This document shows positions 51,068-58,959 of a DNA stretch of 58,959 nucleotides, piece after piece (position 1 is the first letter of the stretch; each line of letters opens with the position of its first letter). The notes under the pieces were generated by a model, which ran no database searches, was not told the DNA's origin, and worked only from the letters and a program-made list of their open reading frames with translations. Made by a program: the position numbers and the translations under genes. The stretch lies in contig JALSMA010000026.1 of the NCBI GenBank assembly GCA_026988015.1, forward strand, positions 1 to 58,959. The letters are read 5' to 3'. The stretch comes from Desulfobulbaceae bacterium (GTDB lineage: Bacteria; Desulfobacterota; Desulfobulbia; Desulfobulbales; Desulfocapsaceae).

Positions 51068-52453
51068 TTAATCCCTATTCAGGCTGCTGATGGACGCAAG
51101 TTGTTGAGTGAGAAAATCACTTTCCGCATTCATTACACTTACCAATAGCTCCATGGCATTGAATTTAGACCTTAGCGTTTCTTCGCGTTTTGCCAGGCGG
51201 AGTTCTGATTGTTCGATGCGATCATCAATGCGACTGATATTTGAAGTAATGCTTTCGGTTCGTCCTGCAAGCAGACCGTTGGTTGAGTCTGTGAGGCTTT
51301 CAAGGTAGTTGTTGAATGAGGTTGCCAACCCCCCGGTACCACCTTCTTCACCAGCCAGTAGAGAAACGACACTATCAATATCCTGGGCGATGGCTGCGTC
51401 CAGGGTGTCAGTGTTGAGCGTAATTGTTCCATCTTTTTGTGTCTCAAGACCTAGCTGTGAAAGAGCGCTGAAGCTTCCGTTATTATCTGTGTAGGACGTT
51501 AACATATCCTGGAGGTGACGTTTGATTGAATTCAAGCCAGAGTCACCACCAAGCACTCCACCGTCACCGTCACCAAAGGTTGACTGGGCAGTAACAAAAG
51601 AAACAACGTCGTTATAACCATCAATGAAAGATCGTAGATTTCTGGCAATTGCACTGTCATCTTTGCTGATGCTGATACTCGTTGTGGTGCCAATTTCAGC
51701 ATTCAGCAGGTCAAGTGTTACTCCGGGTATGGCCTCTGTAATAGTATTGGAGTCAGAGTAGATGTCGAGTCCATCAACTACGATATGGGCCTGAGTGGCA
51801 GGCTGGGATACTTGGAAATTACTGAAGGATTCTGTACCACCAGTCAAAGCGCTGCTGTCAACTGTAAAGGCGCTCCCAACGGTCTGGCCGGTAAACGTCA
51901 AACGATAGGGGGAGGAAGTTCCGTCATTAATTATGGAAGCAGAGATACCTATGTCAGCAGCATTTATTGCAGTCATAAGCCCTTCAAGGCTGTTGTTTTC
52001 GCTTGTTACGTCAATACTGTGGTCCACACCGTCAACTGAAATGATCAATGTTCCCGTACCCAGAATGGGATCTGTTTTGGAGGAGAAACCTATATCATTT
52101 CCAGCACCATCAACTGCATTGCTGTAGCTTTTTTGTACCTGTGCCAGGGATTGCACCTCAACCTGGTAACTGGTATCCACCAAGGCGTCATTTGATGCAG
52201 TGGCACTTAAGAAATCCTGTGAACTGGTGGAGAGCTTTCTGCTGAAATATTGTTCACGATCTCCAAGGTTTTGGATATTATCAAGAAAGCCATTGAGCTT
52301 TCCGTCAAATTCCTGGAAGGCTGACAAGCGGTTGTTCAACCAGACCTTGTCTGCTTCCATTCTAGTCAATGGTAAACGTTCGGCCTCCATTATTGCGCCA
52401 ACAAGGGCATTTGTATCCAGTCCAGTCGCAAGACCACCAAAAGAAATAGCCAT
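51068..52453 (-). CDS. fliD: Flagellar filament cap protein
   Basis: 461 aa. N-terminal GGLATGLDTNALVGAIMEAERLPL and C-terminal SRIDDRIEQSELRLAKREETLRSKFNAMELLVSVMNAESDFL, both heptad-like, are the D0/D1 parts of FliD, with a Ser/Thr/Gly-rich variable middle. It caps the growing filament. GGAG lies 6 bases before the ATG. It is in order flaG-fliD-fliS-fliT. Confidence 0.93.
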   Translation of the reverse strand: MAISFGGLATGLDTNALVGAIMEAERLPLTRMEADKVWLNNRLSAFQEFDGKLNGFLDNIQNLGDREQYFSRKLSTSSQDFLSATASNDALVDTSYQVEVQSLAQVQKSYSNAVDGAGNDIGFSSKTDPILGTGTLIISVDGVDHSIDVTSENNSLEGLMTAINAADIGISASIINDGTSSPYRLTFTGQTVGSAFTVDSSALTGGTESFSNFQVSQPATQAHIVVDGLDIYSDSNTITEAIPGVTLDLLNAEIGTTTSISISKDDSAIARNLRSFIDGYNDVVSFVTAQSTFGDGDGGVLGGDSGLNSIKRHLQDMLTSYTDNNGSFSALSQLGLETQKDGTITLNTDTLDAAIAQDIDSVVSLLAGEEGGTGGLATSFNNYLESLTDSTNGLLAGRTESITSNISRIDDRIEQSELRLAKREETLRSKFNAMELLVSVMNAESDFLTQQLASISSLNRD

Positions 52454-52488
52454 AATTATCTCCAGGTCAATAGCAGTTGAGCGTACAA

Positions 52489-52839
52489 TCAGCTCACTGT
52501 ATCAACAATATTACCTCTGAGTTCATTGAGGGTTTTTGTCAGTTCCATAAGTTCTTCAGGAGGGATCTGACGGATCACTTCATCGGTTTCAGTATCGACT
52601 ACCTTTACCACCAGTTGATCTAAATCATTATTTTCAAAACGGACGGAATAGACACCATTTTCTGTGAGTGCTTTAATCTGGCCAAGTAGTTCTTCTGGTT
52701 GGGCAGATTTTGCTGAGGATTGTTCTGATGCGAGTTCCTCAGGTGCCTCTTTCACCTGCTTTTTTACTCTGTCTGTTTGTTCAGCTGCCTGCATCGGCTT
52801 GGGGCTCGTAACAGTGCTGTTTAATGCATCAATATTCAT
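52489..52839 (-). CDS. flaG: FlaG-family protein
   Basis: 116 aa. An unstructured Gln/Glu/Ala-rich N-terminus (about 1-50) and a FlaG domain (LQ-type VRFENNDLDQLVVKVVDTET, RQIPPEELMELTKTLNEL). It influences filament length in other bacteria. GGGAGG precedes the ATG. It follows the flagellin gene after a hairpin and starts the fliD operon. Confidence 0.88.
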   Translation of the reverse strand: MNIDALNSTVTSPKPMQAAEQTDRVKKQVKEAPEELASEQSSAKSAQPEELLGQIKALTENGVYSVRFENNDLDQLVVKVVDTETDEVIRQIPPEELMELTKTLNELRGNIVDTVS

Positions 52840-52868
52840 GGTCTACCTCCCTGTAGATTGGTGAACAG

Positions 52869-52904
52869 GCAGGAGCCGACCCCTGTGGAGGTCGACTCCT
52901 GTGG
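52869..52904 (-). terminator. Hairpin between flagellin 1 and flaG
   Basis: Arms caggagtcgacct and aggtcggctcctg (minus strand) give a 12-13-bp stem with one mismatch, 12 bases after the flagellin stop. No T-run follows, so it may protect the flagellin mRNA or only partly stop transcription. Confidence 0.6.
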
Positions 52905-52915
52905 TTAAGGTTTGA

Positions 52916-54424
52916 CTATCCAAGCAGTGACAATGCAAGCTGAGGAGCTTGATTTGCCTGGGCAAGGATGGAAACTCCAGCCTGCTGAAGGATATTCTGT
53001 TTGGTCATCTCTGAAGTTTCCTGGGCGATATCAGCGTCAAGAATACGTGAACGGGCTGCAGAAATGTTTTCAGAAATATTCTGCAGATTGGCAATGGTGG
53101 ATTCAAAACGATTCTGAATAGCACCAAGGTCGCCACGTTCGGCATCAATGGTTCCAAGGGCTTTGTCGATTACATCAATAGCCTTCTGGGCACCATCAAC
53201 AGTTGAGATATCAATGGCATTTACAGTCTCAGCATCAGCAGAGACGATGTCACCGGCTAATGTTCCGGAGACAACGCTACCACCAGCAACAGCAGCGGTG
53301 GATGATACAGAAAAAGAACTTCTGGAGGTAAATTCAACGACGCCGGCTACTGAGGTGGAGTCGGTACTAGCTAGTAATCCTTCGGTGTCGAGAGACGCTG
53401 CTGCACCACTGAGTCCTGTTACAGTCATCGTGGTACCGGCCCCTGTGGAATTGACTGCATCAAGGATCTGGATATCTTTTCCATCAGACTGCGACAGTGT
53501 CATACCGGTGGTGGTAACTTCTGCAGTAATGCCGGTTTTACCAGAAACATCATTGATGGCCTTTACCATACTAGTAAGATCGGTTGCATCTGTGATATTC
53601 GCACTAATGGTCTGCATATTGGCATCTGTGGTACCGATATCAAAACTGATAGTACCAGCATCACTAATGATAACATCTGCAGATGTTTTGGCAAATGCTT
53701 CCACACCAGAGTCAGCCGTGGCATCATTTACAGCCTGGGCAACAGTCTCAGCAGTATCATCTGCTACCACAGCAATATCGGTGGAACCTTTGTAACCAGC
53801 CACGGAAAGGGTCTGGGTGGTAATACCGTTACCACCGGCATTGTCTGTAGCCGCTGCAGTAGCAGCACCAGCACCTGTGGCGGCGGCAGCAGTGTTTCCT
53901 TCTATGGCATAGCGACCAAGATCGAGGGTGTTCATTGAGCCGATGGAGACAGAGATAGTCTCGTTGGCATTGGCACCAACCTGAAACTTCGAGTTGGTAA
54001 AAGAACCATCAAGAATGTTCAGACCGTTGAATGTGGTTGTACCTGCAATACGATCCATCTCCTGCTGAAGCTGGTTCACTTCTGCCTGGAGCGCATCACG
54101 ATCGGCAACAGAGTTTGACGCGTTTGCTGATTGAACAGAGAGTTCGCGCATACGCTGTAAAATATTAGTACTTTCCTGCATGGCACCTTCAGCAGTTTGT
54201 GCTAAAGAGATACCATCATTTGCGTTACGGGCTGCCTGATTCAGACCGCGGATCTGCGAGGTCATACGATCGGAAATTGCCAGTCCGGCAGCATCGTCTT
54301 TGGCTGAGTTAATACGCAGACCAGATGACAGACGTGTCATTGATTGAGACAGTGCTGACTGAGATTTGCCCAAGTTACGTTGAGCGTTGAGAGACATTAC
54401 GTTTGTGTTAATAGATAAGGCCAT
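52916..54424 (-). CDS. fliC: Flagellin 1
   Basis: 502 aa. The conserved N-terminal D0/D1 ([19 protein letters not shown] to about 150) and C-terminal D1/D0 (from about 415, ending [11 protein letters not shown]) flank a Thr/Ala/Ser-rich variable region. It is exported and polymerises as the filament. GGAGG is 6 bases before the ATG, inside a GGA motif likely bound by CsrA. A sigma-28-like promoter lies at 54550-54577. A paralogue lies 363 bases upstream. Confidence 0.95.
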   Translation of the reverse strand: MALSINTNVMSLNAQRNLGKSQSALSQSMTRLSSGLRINSAKDDAAGLAISDRMTSQIRGLNQAARNANDGISLAQTAEGAMQESTNILQRMRELSVQSANASNSVADRDALQAEVNQLQQEMDRIAGTTTFNGLNILDGSFTNSKFQVGANANETISVSIGSMNTLDLGRYAIEGNTAAAATGAGAATAAATDNAGGNGITTQTLSVAGYKGSTDIAVVADDTAETVAQAVNDATADSGVEAFAKTSADVIISDAGTISFDIGTTDANMQTISANITDATDLTSMVKAINDVSGKTGITAEVTTTGMTLSQSDGKDIQILDAVNSTGAGTTMTVTGLSGAAASLDTEGLLASTDSTSVAGVVEFTSRSSFSVSSTAAVAGGSVVSGTLAGDIVSADAETVNAIDISTVDGAQKAIDVIDKALGTIDAERGDLGAIQNRFESTIANLQNISENISAARSRILDADIAQETSEMTKQNILQQAGVSILAQANQAPQLALSLLG

Positions 54425-54461
54425 GATATTCCTCCATGAATATTCGTTTTGGCTAATGTTC

Positions 54462-54475
54462 GGGCATCCTTGCCC
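54462..54475 (-). promoter_or_regulatory. CsrA-type hairpin in flagellin 1 leader
   Basis: The leader RNA contains GGGCAAGGATGCCC: a 5-bp stem (GGGCA/UGCCC) with loop AGGA. A GGA in a small hairpin loop is the classic high-affinity CsrA site; a second GGA overlaps the SD 30 bases downstream. csrA and fliW lie 2.6 kb away. Confidence 0.6.
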
Positions 54476-54549
54476 TGTAAGTACTGTTTACTGCTTGTTT
54501 TTTGTGATTTTTTGTTACACCTCCTTTTGTTTTTTTGTTTACAAGTTCA

Positions 54550-54577
54550 TTATCGGGTGTATGAAAAAAAAACTAAA
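54550..54577 (-). promoter_or_regulatory. Sigma-28-like promoter of flagellin 1
   Basis: Minus strand: TTTAGTTT, 12 bases, then CCCGATAA; consensus TAAAGTTT-N11-GCCGATAA. It lies about 125 bases before the start codon. The same spacing appears before flagellin 2. Confidence 0.6.
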
Positions 54578-54714
54578 GGGAAAAAATCTTTTCGCCCTTT
54601 GTTATTTGTCGGCACCTCTTAAGAGATACTTTAGAAAAAAATATCATTTTTTAAAAAAAATTTCAGGCGATCAGTAGTTTGTTGGAATTATATAGGATAT
54701 TAAAAAAGTAAAGA

Positions 54715-54745
54715 TCCCGTTATCTGTGAAAACAGATAACGGGAT
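54715..54745 (-). terminator. Terminator after flagellin 2
   Basis: A perfect 13-bp stem (atcccgttatctg / cagataacgggat) with a 4-6-base loop; on the minus strand it is followed by CTTTACTTTTTT. Confidence 0.85.
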
Positions 54746-54787
54746 GCTGACGTCGCTCCAAAGGAGGGTATTTATCTTTTGTTTACT

Positions 54788-56272
54788 TTATCCTTGCAAT
54801 AATTGTAGTGCCAGTTGTGGTGTCTGGTTTGCCTGGGTCAATATTGACACACCTGCCTGCTGCAAAATATTCGCCTGAGTCATCGCAGATGTTTCCTGGG
54901 CAATATCTGCATCTCGGATTCGCGACCGTGCTGCAGTCAGATTCTCGGCAACATTCATCAAGTTTGAGATGGTTGATTCAAAGCGATTCTGCAGGGCACC
55001 AAGATCGCCACGCTGGGCATCTATTTTTCCAAGAGCAGCATCGACAATCTTGATGGCATCGTTTGATCCTTCAACATTACTGATGTCTATCTCTGTGACA
55101 GCTTCAAAGCTGGACAGGATATTGTCGGTGGTTGCAGCATTATCAATAACACTGCCCAGAGCATTAGTGACACTTGAGGAGGTGGTGAAGGAATCCTGTG
55201 AGGAGAGTTCGATTTCTCCTGAAATAACAGTCCCTTCGCCGATGGCGAGAGGTTCTGTGTTTCCGTCAGGTGTTACGATGTTTACTCCACCACCACCAGA
55301 ATTGGTGAAATCACCAAGTATGATATCTTTACCATCAGGCTGAGTGAGAGTAAGTATTCCACTGGATACTGTGGCAGTAACACCTGTTACACCACTTTGG
55401 TCATTGATAGCTGTGGCAAGAGGTCCAAGATCTGTTGTGGTTACGCTGGCGCTGATGGTGGCGGTTGTACCACCACTCCCCACAACAAATGATACTATGC
55501 CATCATTGGTGAGGCCGGAGATTTCAGTTGTGGTTCTTGCTGTGGCGGATACACCAGTACCATCGGCAGCATTAGTGATGGATGCTGCAATAGTTTCTGC
55601 CGTTGCATTGGCCGGAATATCAATGTCCTCACTCCCTGACGATCCTGTTATTGTAAGTGTTTGGGCTGCTATGGTATTTGTTGTGGGCGTTCCTGCTGTT
55701 GCAGGAAGTGCCGAACCGGTTCCCTGGTTAGCAACACTGTTGGGGGTGTCAACAAAGTATCTGCCGAGATCGTCGGCGGCCATGCTGGCAATTGAAACAC
55801 CTATTGTCTCGTTGGCGTTTGCTCCTACCTGGAACTGCTGAGAGACGAAGGTGCCATCAAGAATATTGAGTCCATTGAAGGTGGTTGATTGAGCTATTCT
55901 GTTCATTTCAGCCTTAAGCTGGTTCACTTCAGCCTGTAAGGCACCCCTGTCTGCTGCAGAGTTGGTTGCATTTGCAGACTGAACAGACAACTCACGAATA
56001 CGTTGTAATATGTTAGTGCTTTCCTGCATGGCCCCCTCTGCGGTCTGAGAAAGGGAAATTCCGTCATTGGCATTTCGTGCTGCCTGGTTCATACCTCTGA
56101 TTTGTGAGGTCATCCGGTCTGAAATGGCGAGTCCGGCGGCATCGTCCTTAGCCGAATTAATTCGTAATCCGGAAGAAAGGCGCTCCATGGATCGTGCCAG
56201 GTCATTTTGACTTTTAGCAAGATTACGCTGGGCATTTAATGAAGGTACGTTTGTATTGATTGTAAGTGCCAT
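54788..56272 (-). CDS. fliC2: Flagellin 2
   Basis: 494 aa, very similar to flagellin 1 in the first 160 and last 85 residues (starts [19 protein letters not shown], ends [12 protein letters not shown]) and divergent in the Thr/Gly/Ala-rich middle. It is probably a second filament subunit. AAGGAGGA precedes the ATG and forms a GGA motif likely bound by CsrA. A sigma-28-like promoter lies at 56370-56397. Its own terminator separates it from flagellin 1. Confidence 0.95.
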   Translation of the reverse strand: MALTINTNVPSLNAQRNLAKSQNDLARSMERLSSGLRINSAKDDAAGLAISDRMTSQIRGMNQAARNANDGISLSQTAEGAMQESTNILQRIRELSVQSANATNSAADRGALQAEVNQLKAEMNRIAQSTTFNGLNILDGTFVSQQFQVGANANETIGVSIASMAADDLGRYFVDTPNSVANQGTGSALPATAGTPTTNTIAAQTLTITGSSGSEDIDIPANATAETIAASITNAADGTGVSATARTTTEISGLTNDGIVSFVVGSGGTTATISASVTTTDLGPLATAINDQSGVTGVTATVSSGILTLTQPDGKDIILGDFTNSGGGGVNIVTPDGNTEPLAIGEGTVISGEIELSSQDSFTTSSSVTNALGSVIDNAATTDNILSSFEAVTEIDISNVEGSNDAIKIVDAALGKIDAQRGDLGALQNRFESTISNLMNVAENLTAARSRIRDADIAQETSAMTQANILQQAGVSILTQANQTPQLALQLLQG

Positions 56273-56369
56273 TTATTATCCTCCTTGAAAGGGTGTCTTC
56301 GGCGTCAATGTCAATCAGTTTACAAACGTAATGTGGTGTTCTCTCGAATGTTCCTCGCAGGTAAAATAC

Positions 56370-56397
56370 TTGTCGTCAGGGATCTCTTTTTTCTTTA
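56370..56397 (-). promoter_or_regulatory. Sigma-28-like promoter of flagellin 2
   Basis: Minus strand: TAAAGAAA, 12 bases, then GACGACAA. The -35 is good; the -10 matches GCCGATAA at 6 of 8. Distance to the start codon is about 100 bases, like the flagellin 1 promoter. Confidence 0.5.
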
Positions 56398-56429
56398 GCT
56401 GCAGGTGAAGAAAAAGGATTATTCAAAGA

Positions 56430-56499
56430 AGATGGCGTTGTAAAATTTTTGTGCCTTATTACGTTATTGTATCTTTTCAGCTTCTTACGAGCTTGTCAA
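56430..56499 (+). repeat. Short MITE remnant, copy E
   Basis: Ends gatggcgttgtaaaa and cttacgagcttgtca match the family termini, but only about 70 bases remain, as after an internal deletion. It lies between fliW and flagellin 2. Confidence 0.45.
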
Positions 56500-56565
56500 A
56501 GAGGAATATGTTGATTTGTGCTGAATTTTAAGAAAGGAGGAAGCTTGACAATATTTTTCAAAAAA

Positions 56566-56592
56566 AAAGCCGGACAATAATTGCCCGGCTTC
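56566..56592 (-). terminator. Terminator after fliW
   Basis: A GCCGG-rich stem (gaagccgggcaat / attgtccggctt) is followed on the minus strand by nine T; 20 bases after the fliW stop. Confidence 0.88.
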
Positions 56593-56612
56593 TACAAATT
56601 ACAACTTGCCAA

Positions 56613-57032
56613 TTACGCAGGCAGGGGTGTCTTGGGTTTATATTCAGTGTTTTCGAGAATAACTTGGATTGCCCGATTGGTTTTTGGTGAGAAGAATATC
56701 GGTGCGACAAGGTTTAATGTTATTTGCTGATCCTTGGGGACGGTTACCACAGAGAGAACATAGCAATCATCGTTGTCTGAAATTTTGAGGGCATTTTTAA
56801 TAGATTCGTCAGGCTCAGCTTGATAATCTAGGAAAAAGTTGCTGGGATCTGTTATAACAAATGCAATGGCCGGATCATCTGCACTTTGGATCCAGAAGAG
56901 AGGACCTTCCTTTTTGTTCGGCATGACGATAAAATCGTGGAGGGTGGGGAAGCCAATCATTCCAGCGGGAAAATGAAGCAAATTATCAGGATCGTACTCA
57001 ACTTCACCGAAACGTGTGTTTATGGTTCTCAT
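56613..57032 (-). CDS. fliW: FliW, CsrA antagonist
   Basis: 139 aa. The start INTRFGEVEYDPDNLLHFPAGMIGFPTLHDF and FWIQSADDPAIAFVITDP are FliW signatures. It binds both flagellin and CsrA; free flagellin draws it off and lets CsrA repress flagellin translation. It overlaps csrA by 4 bases (ATGA), so the two are made together. Confidence 0.95.
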   Translation of the reverse strand: MRTINTRFGEVEYDPDNLLHFPAGMIGFPTLHDFIVMPNKKEGPLFWIQSADDPAIAFVITDPSNFFLDYQAEPDESIKNALKISDNDDCYVLSVVTVPKDQQITLNLVAPIFFSPKTNRAIQVILENTEYKPKTPLPA

Positions 57033-57271
57033 TTGTCTTTCTTCTCTTTTGAAAGGTTAGCGCTCAGAGAATTAAGGGCATCCATATCCCATTGTATAGC
57101 AGTTTTATTCTCTTCAGTAATACGGTCGTAAACTTCCTGTCTGTAGATTTTGCGCTCTTTAGGGGCATCTATTCCAATACGGATACCTCCACCTTTGATT
57201 TCCACAATTTTAATCTTAATATCGTCACCGATGATAATACCTTCACCGGCTTTTCTGGTAAGAACGAGCAT
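57029..57271 (-). CDS. csrA: CsrA RNA-binding regulator
   Basis: 80 aa from ATG 57271 (MLVLTRKAGEGIIIGDDIKI), with GGAG 7 bases upstream; a frame start four codons earlier is not needed. The RNA-binding strands (MLVLTRK and GIDAPKERKIYRQEVY) are intact, and the tail is longer than in E. coli, typical of fliW-linked CsrA. It binds GGA motifs over SD sites, here probably those of both flagellin leaders. Confidence 0.95.
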   Translation of the reverse strand: MLVLTRKAGEGIIIGDDIKIKIVEIKGGGIRIGIDAPKERKIYRQEVYDRITEENKTAIQWDMDALNSLSANLSKEKKDK

Positions 57272-57368
57272 TTTGCTCTCCAATTAGTGTACATCTTATC
57301 ATCTGACTCCATTACCTGATTAATGCTATGATGAATGCAGCAGATTGTCAAATAGTGAGTTGATATTT

Positions 57369-58409
57369 CTAGAAATAATCAAGGATTGAGATTTTGGAAA
57401 CCTTGGCTGTTATACTCAGTGCAGCCTGGTAGGCAGTTTCCTGTTGAGCTATCTCATTATACACTTCAATTGCATCGGCATCCTGATAGCGGGATATTAT
57501 CTGCTGAAGATCAATTCTGACATCTTCCTGATGCATAATAGCTGAATCTACCCTTGCAGCACGGTTACCAAGCTGACTGCGGCGACGCCTGCCTTGATCA
57601 GCAGCAATTTCAAGATTTTCCATGTTCTGCTGAAGTCCACCACCTGCTCCAAGGGGATCATCAATATTACCAGCTCGTAACGCCTCTTCGGTTCGGGTCA
57701 GTACACTTAATATGTCAATCCTACCGGGATCAGAAGCATAGACAGCAGGAGGGGATGGGCCACCAGCCTGCATAACTGAATTATCAATACCCATGAAAAG
57801 ATCATTACCCGTAAGATTGGATTCCAGTTTCTCGCCGGGAGTTATCTCAAGTTCTGTTGGATTGGGTGTCCCCATGTAGAGATATGGCCACGTTGTTGAA
57901 TCAGCGGGATCGTATGGTGGGTTGGGATTCAGAAGGTCTACCGGTGGATTGGGGTTGTAATTAGGGTTCTCAATAAATGGTTTGGTATTTTCTGCGTATC
58001 CGGAAAAGATATATTTTCCATCAACTATTGCATTGGCAGAGTCAAGCATCTCCTGTTTCAGGTTTGCTATCTCGTCAGCCAGCACCTCAAGATCTGCATC
58101 GGACATTGCACCGTTAATTCCGTTGATGGTAATCTCTTTGGCGCGCTGTAAGGTGTTTTCAATGTGGTTTAAATGGCCATCGGTGGCAGCCATTTTATCA
58201 CTGGTAACACCCATTGTTTCAATGTACCTGTCTGTATGCATAAGCTGAGTACGGGAAGTGAGCACCGGTCTTATGGCAGACGGGTCATCAGACGCTTTGT
58301 TGAGCTTAGTACCAGTTGCACCCATAATACGAAGATCTTCGAGACGGGTGGTAACACGGTTAAGATTGGACTGCAACATTCGATATGTCGTTCCTTCTGT
58401 AGCCTTCAT
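57369..58409 (-). CDS. flgL: Hook-filament junction protein FlgL
   Basis: 346 aa. The N-terminus (TTYRMLQSNLNRVTTRLEDLRIMGATGTKLNKASDDPSAIRPV) and C-terminus (RRSQLGNRAARVDSAIM, ETAYQAALSITAKVSKISILDYF) are flagellin-like D0/D1 parts. YIFSGYAENTKPF is a FlgL mark. A Pro/Asn-rich insert lies near 150-180. GGGAG precedes the ATG. Order flgK-flgL-csrA-fliW. Confidence 0.93.
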   Translation of the reverse strand: MKATEGTTYRMLQSNLNRVTTRLEDLRIMGATGTKLNKASDDPSAIRPVLTSRTQLMHTDRYIETMGVTSDKMAATDGHLNHIENTLQRAKEITINGINGAMSDADLEVLADEIANLKQEMLDSANAIVDGKYIFSGYAENTKPFIENPNYNPNPPVDLLNPNPPYDPADSTTWPYLYMGTPNPTELEITPGEKLESNLTGNDLFMGIDNSVMQAGGPSPPAVYASDPGRIDILSVLTRTEEALRAGNIDDPLGAGGGLQQNMENLEIAADQGRRRRSQLGNRAARVDSAIMHQEDVRIDLQQIISRYQDADAIEVYNEIAQQETAYQAALSITAKVSKISILDYF

Positions 58410-58431
58410 TATCTATCTCCCTGTGAGGCAG

Positions 58432-58959
58432 TTAGCGCTTCAACTGGATAAGGGTTCCCATCATTTCATCTATGGTGGAGAGGAATTTTGCTGAAGATTC
58501 AAAACCTCGCTGGTACTGGATAAGATTTATCATCTCTTCATCAAGCGACACGCCTGATTGGCCATCTCTGAGGTTCTGAAGCTGAATCATTGCATCTTCT
58601 GCCCCGCCGAGCGCCAGTTGATTTTGATTGGACTCAAGGCCGATGGAGGCGGTCATCTTGCCGTAGTAGGCACCAAAGTTGTCTATGCCGTCAATGAGGT
58701 AGTCTTCACCGATGTTTGATATGATCAGAGCATTTCTGTTATCACCCGGGGCTACCGTGTCTGGCGGCACAGGTGCTTGAGCTGCAGCAATATGGTTGGA
58801 ATCAGATACGATAACGGACATATTGCGAGCTGCATCCTTCCAAGGGTCTGAAGCAGGAGGAGGAGGCAGTGGATTTGGGGGGGAGAAGAAGTCCCGTCCG
58901 GTAACTGAGTCAAGACCAGCACCAGCAGCATGGGCAGTATTTACGGATTCTGTTACTTC
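58432..58959 (-). CDS. flgK: Hook-filament junction protein FlgK, 3' part
   Basis: The frame is open to the window edge, giving 175 C-terminal residues. VTGRDFFSPPNPLPPPP precedes DPWKDAARNMSVIVSD; the end LRDGQSGVSLDEEMINLIQY, QRGFESSAKFLSTIDEMMGTL is the FlgK C-terminal signature. The Pro-rich stretch near the cut is unusual. An internal ATG at 58821 is not a likely start. Confidence 0.92.
   Translation of the reverse strand, partial: EVTESVNTAHAAGAGLDSVTGRDFFSPPNPLPPPPASDPWKDAARNMSVIVSDSNHIAAAQAPVPPDTVAPGDNRNALIISNIGEDYLIDGIDNFGAYYGKMTASIGLESNQNQLALGGAEDAMIQLQNLRDGQSGVSLDEEMINLIQYQRGFESSAKFLSTIDEMMGTLIQLKR

Noticed and set aside
53148-53795. Long plus-strand frame (215 codons) inside flagellin 1, and a similar one (55344-55841) inside flagellin 2
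   Set aside because: They are antisense to certain genes and arise from the Thr/Ala-rich repeats; no SD, no recognisable protein.
1-58959. CRISPR array or rRNA genes
   Set aside because: No evenly spaced direct repeats and no rRNA-like sequence were seen.

Overview
The window looks like a chromosomal segment of a Desulfobacterota bacterium, most likely Desulfobulbales-like. This is inferred from a futalosine menaquinone cluster, a UGA-containing DsbA-like gene, a YbeY-PdxJ fusion, the tig-clpP-clpX-lon block and the flagellar gene order; no rRNA or marker comparison was possible.

Region 1 (about 110-20347) is a 20 kb genomic island inserted at the 3' end of a tRNA-Glu(CUC) gene. A 17-nt core (tRNA 3' end) occurs at 20331-20347 and again at 110-126. 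Each core lies about 85 nt from the start codon of a related integrase: a full gene at 18392-20245, and a gene start at position 25 that runs off the left edge. This suggests at least two islands stacked in tandem. The left half of the island is AT-rich and plasmid-like: HD hydrolase, a winged-helix plus family-A-polymerase-like protein, ribbon-helix-helix proteins, a YubB-like protein, a long inverted repeat and a short second recombinase. The right half is one five-gene defence operon: type III-like restriction subunit, DNA methyltransferase, AAA ATPase and S8 protease (IetAS-like), and a RelE-UvrD-type fusion helicase.

Region 2 (20400-32330) is core metabolism: a flavoprotein, a primary sigma factor, the menaquinone genes mqnE, mqnC, an aminofutalosine deaminase, mqnA, ubiX-like, a UbiA-type prenyltransferase and a DUF3108 gene, then adk and purC. 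Copies of a roughly 156-bp MITE-like repeat sit in the gaps.

Region 3 (32330-46130) holds a hybrid histidine kinase, tRNA-Leu(UAA), a K+ channel, a minus-strand operon for a predicted DsbA-like selenoprotein (UGA at the first Cys of CxxC, with a SECIS-like hairpin), PhoH and YbeY-PdxJ, then tRNA-Leu(UAG), the proteostasis genes tig, clpP, clpX and lon, and tRNA-Val and tRNA-Asp.

Region 4 (46130-58959), all on the minus strand, begins with a metallopeptidase homologue lacking its catalytic Glu. It continues with flagellar and c-di-GMP genes: FlhB-like, FliK-like, two PilZ proteins, FliT-like, FliS, FliD, FlaG, two flagellins, FliW, CsrA, FlgL and the 3' part of flgK. The flagellin leaders carry sigma-28-like promoters and GGA motifs, one in a hairpin loop, fitting a CsrA-FliW-flagellin feedback loop.
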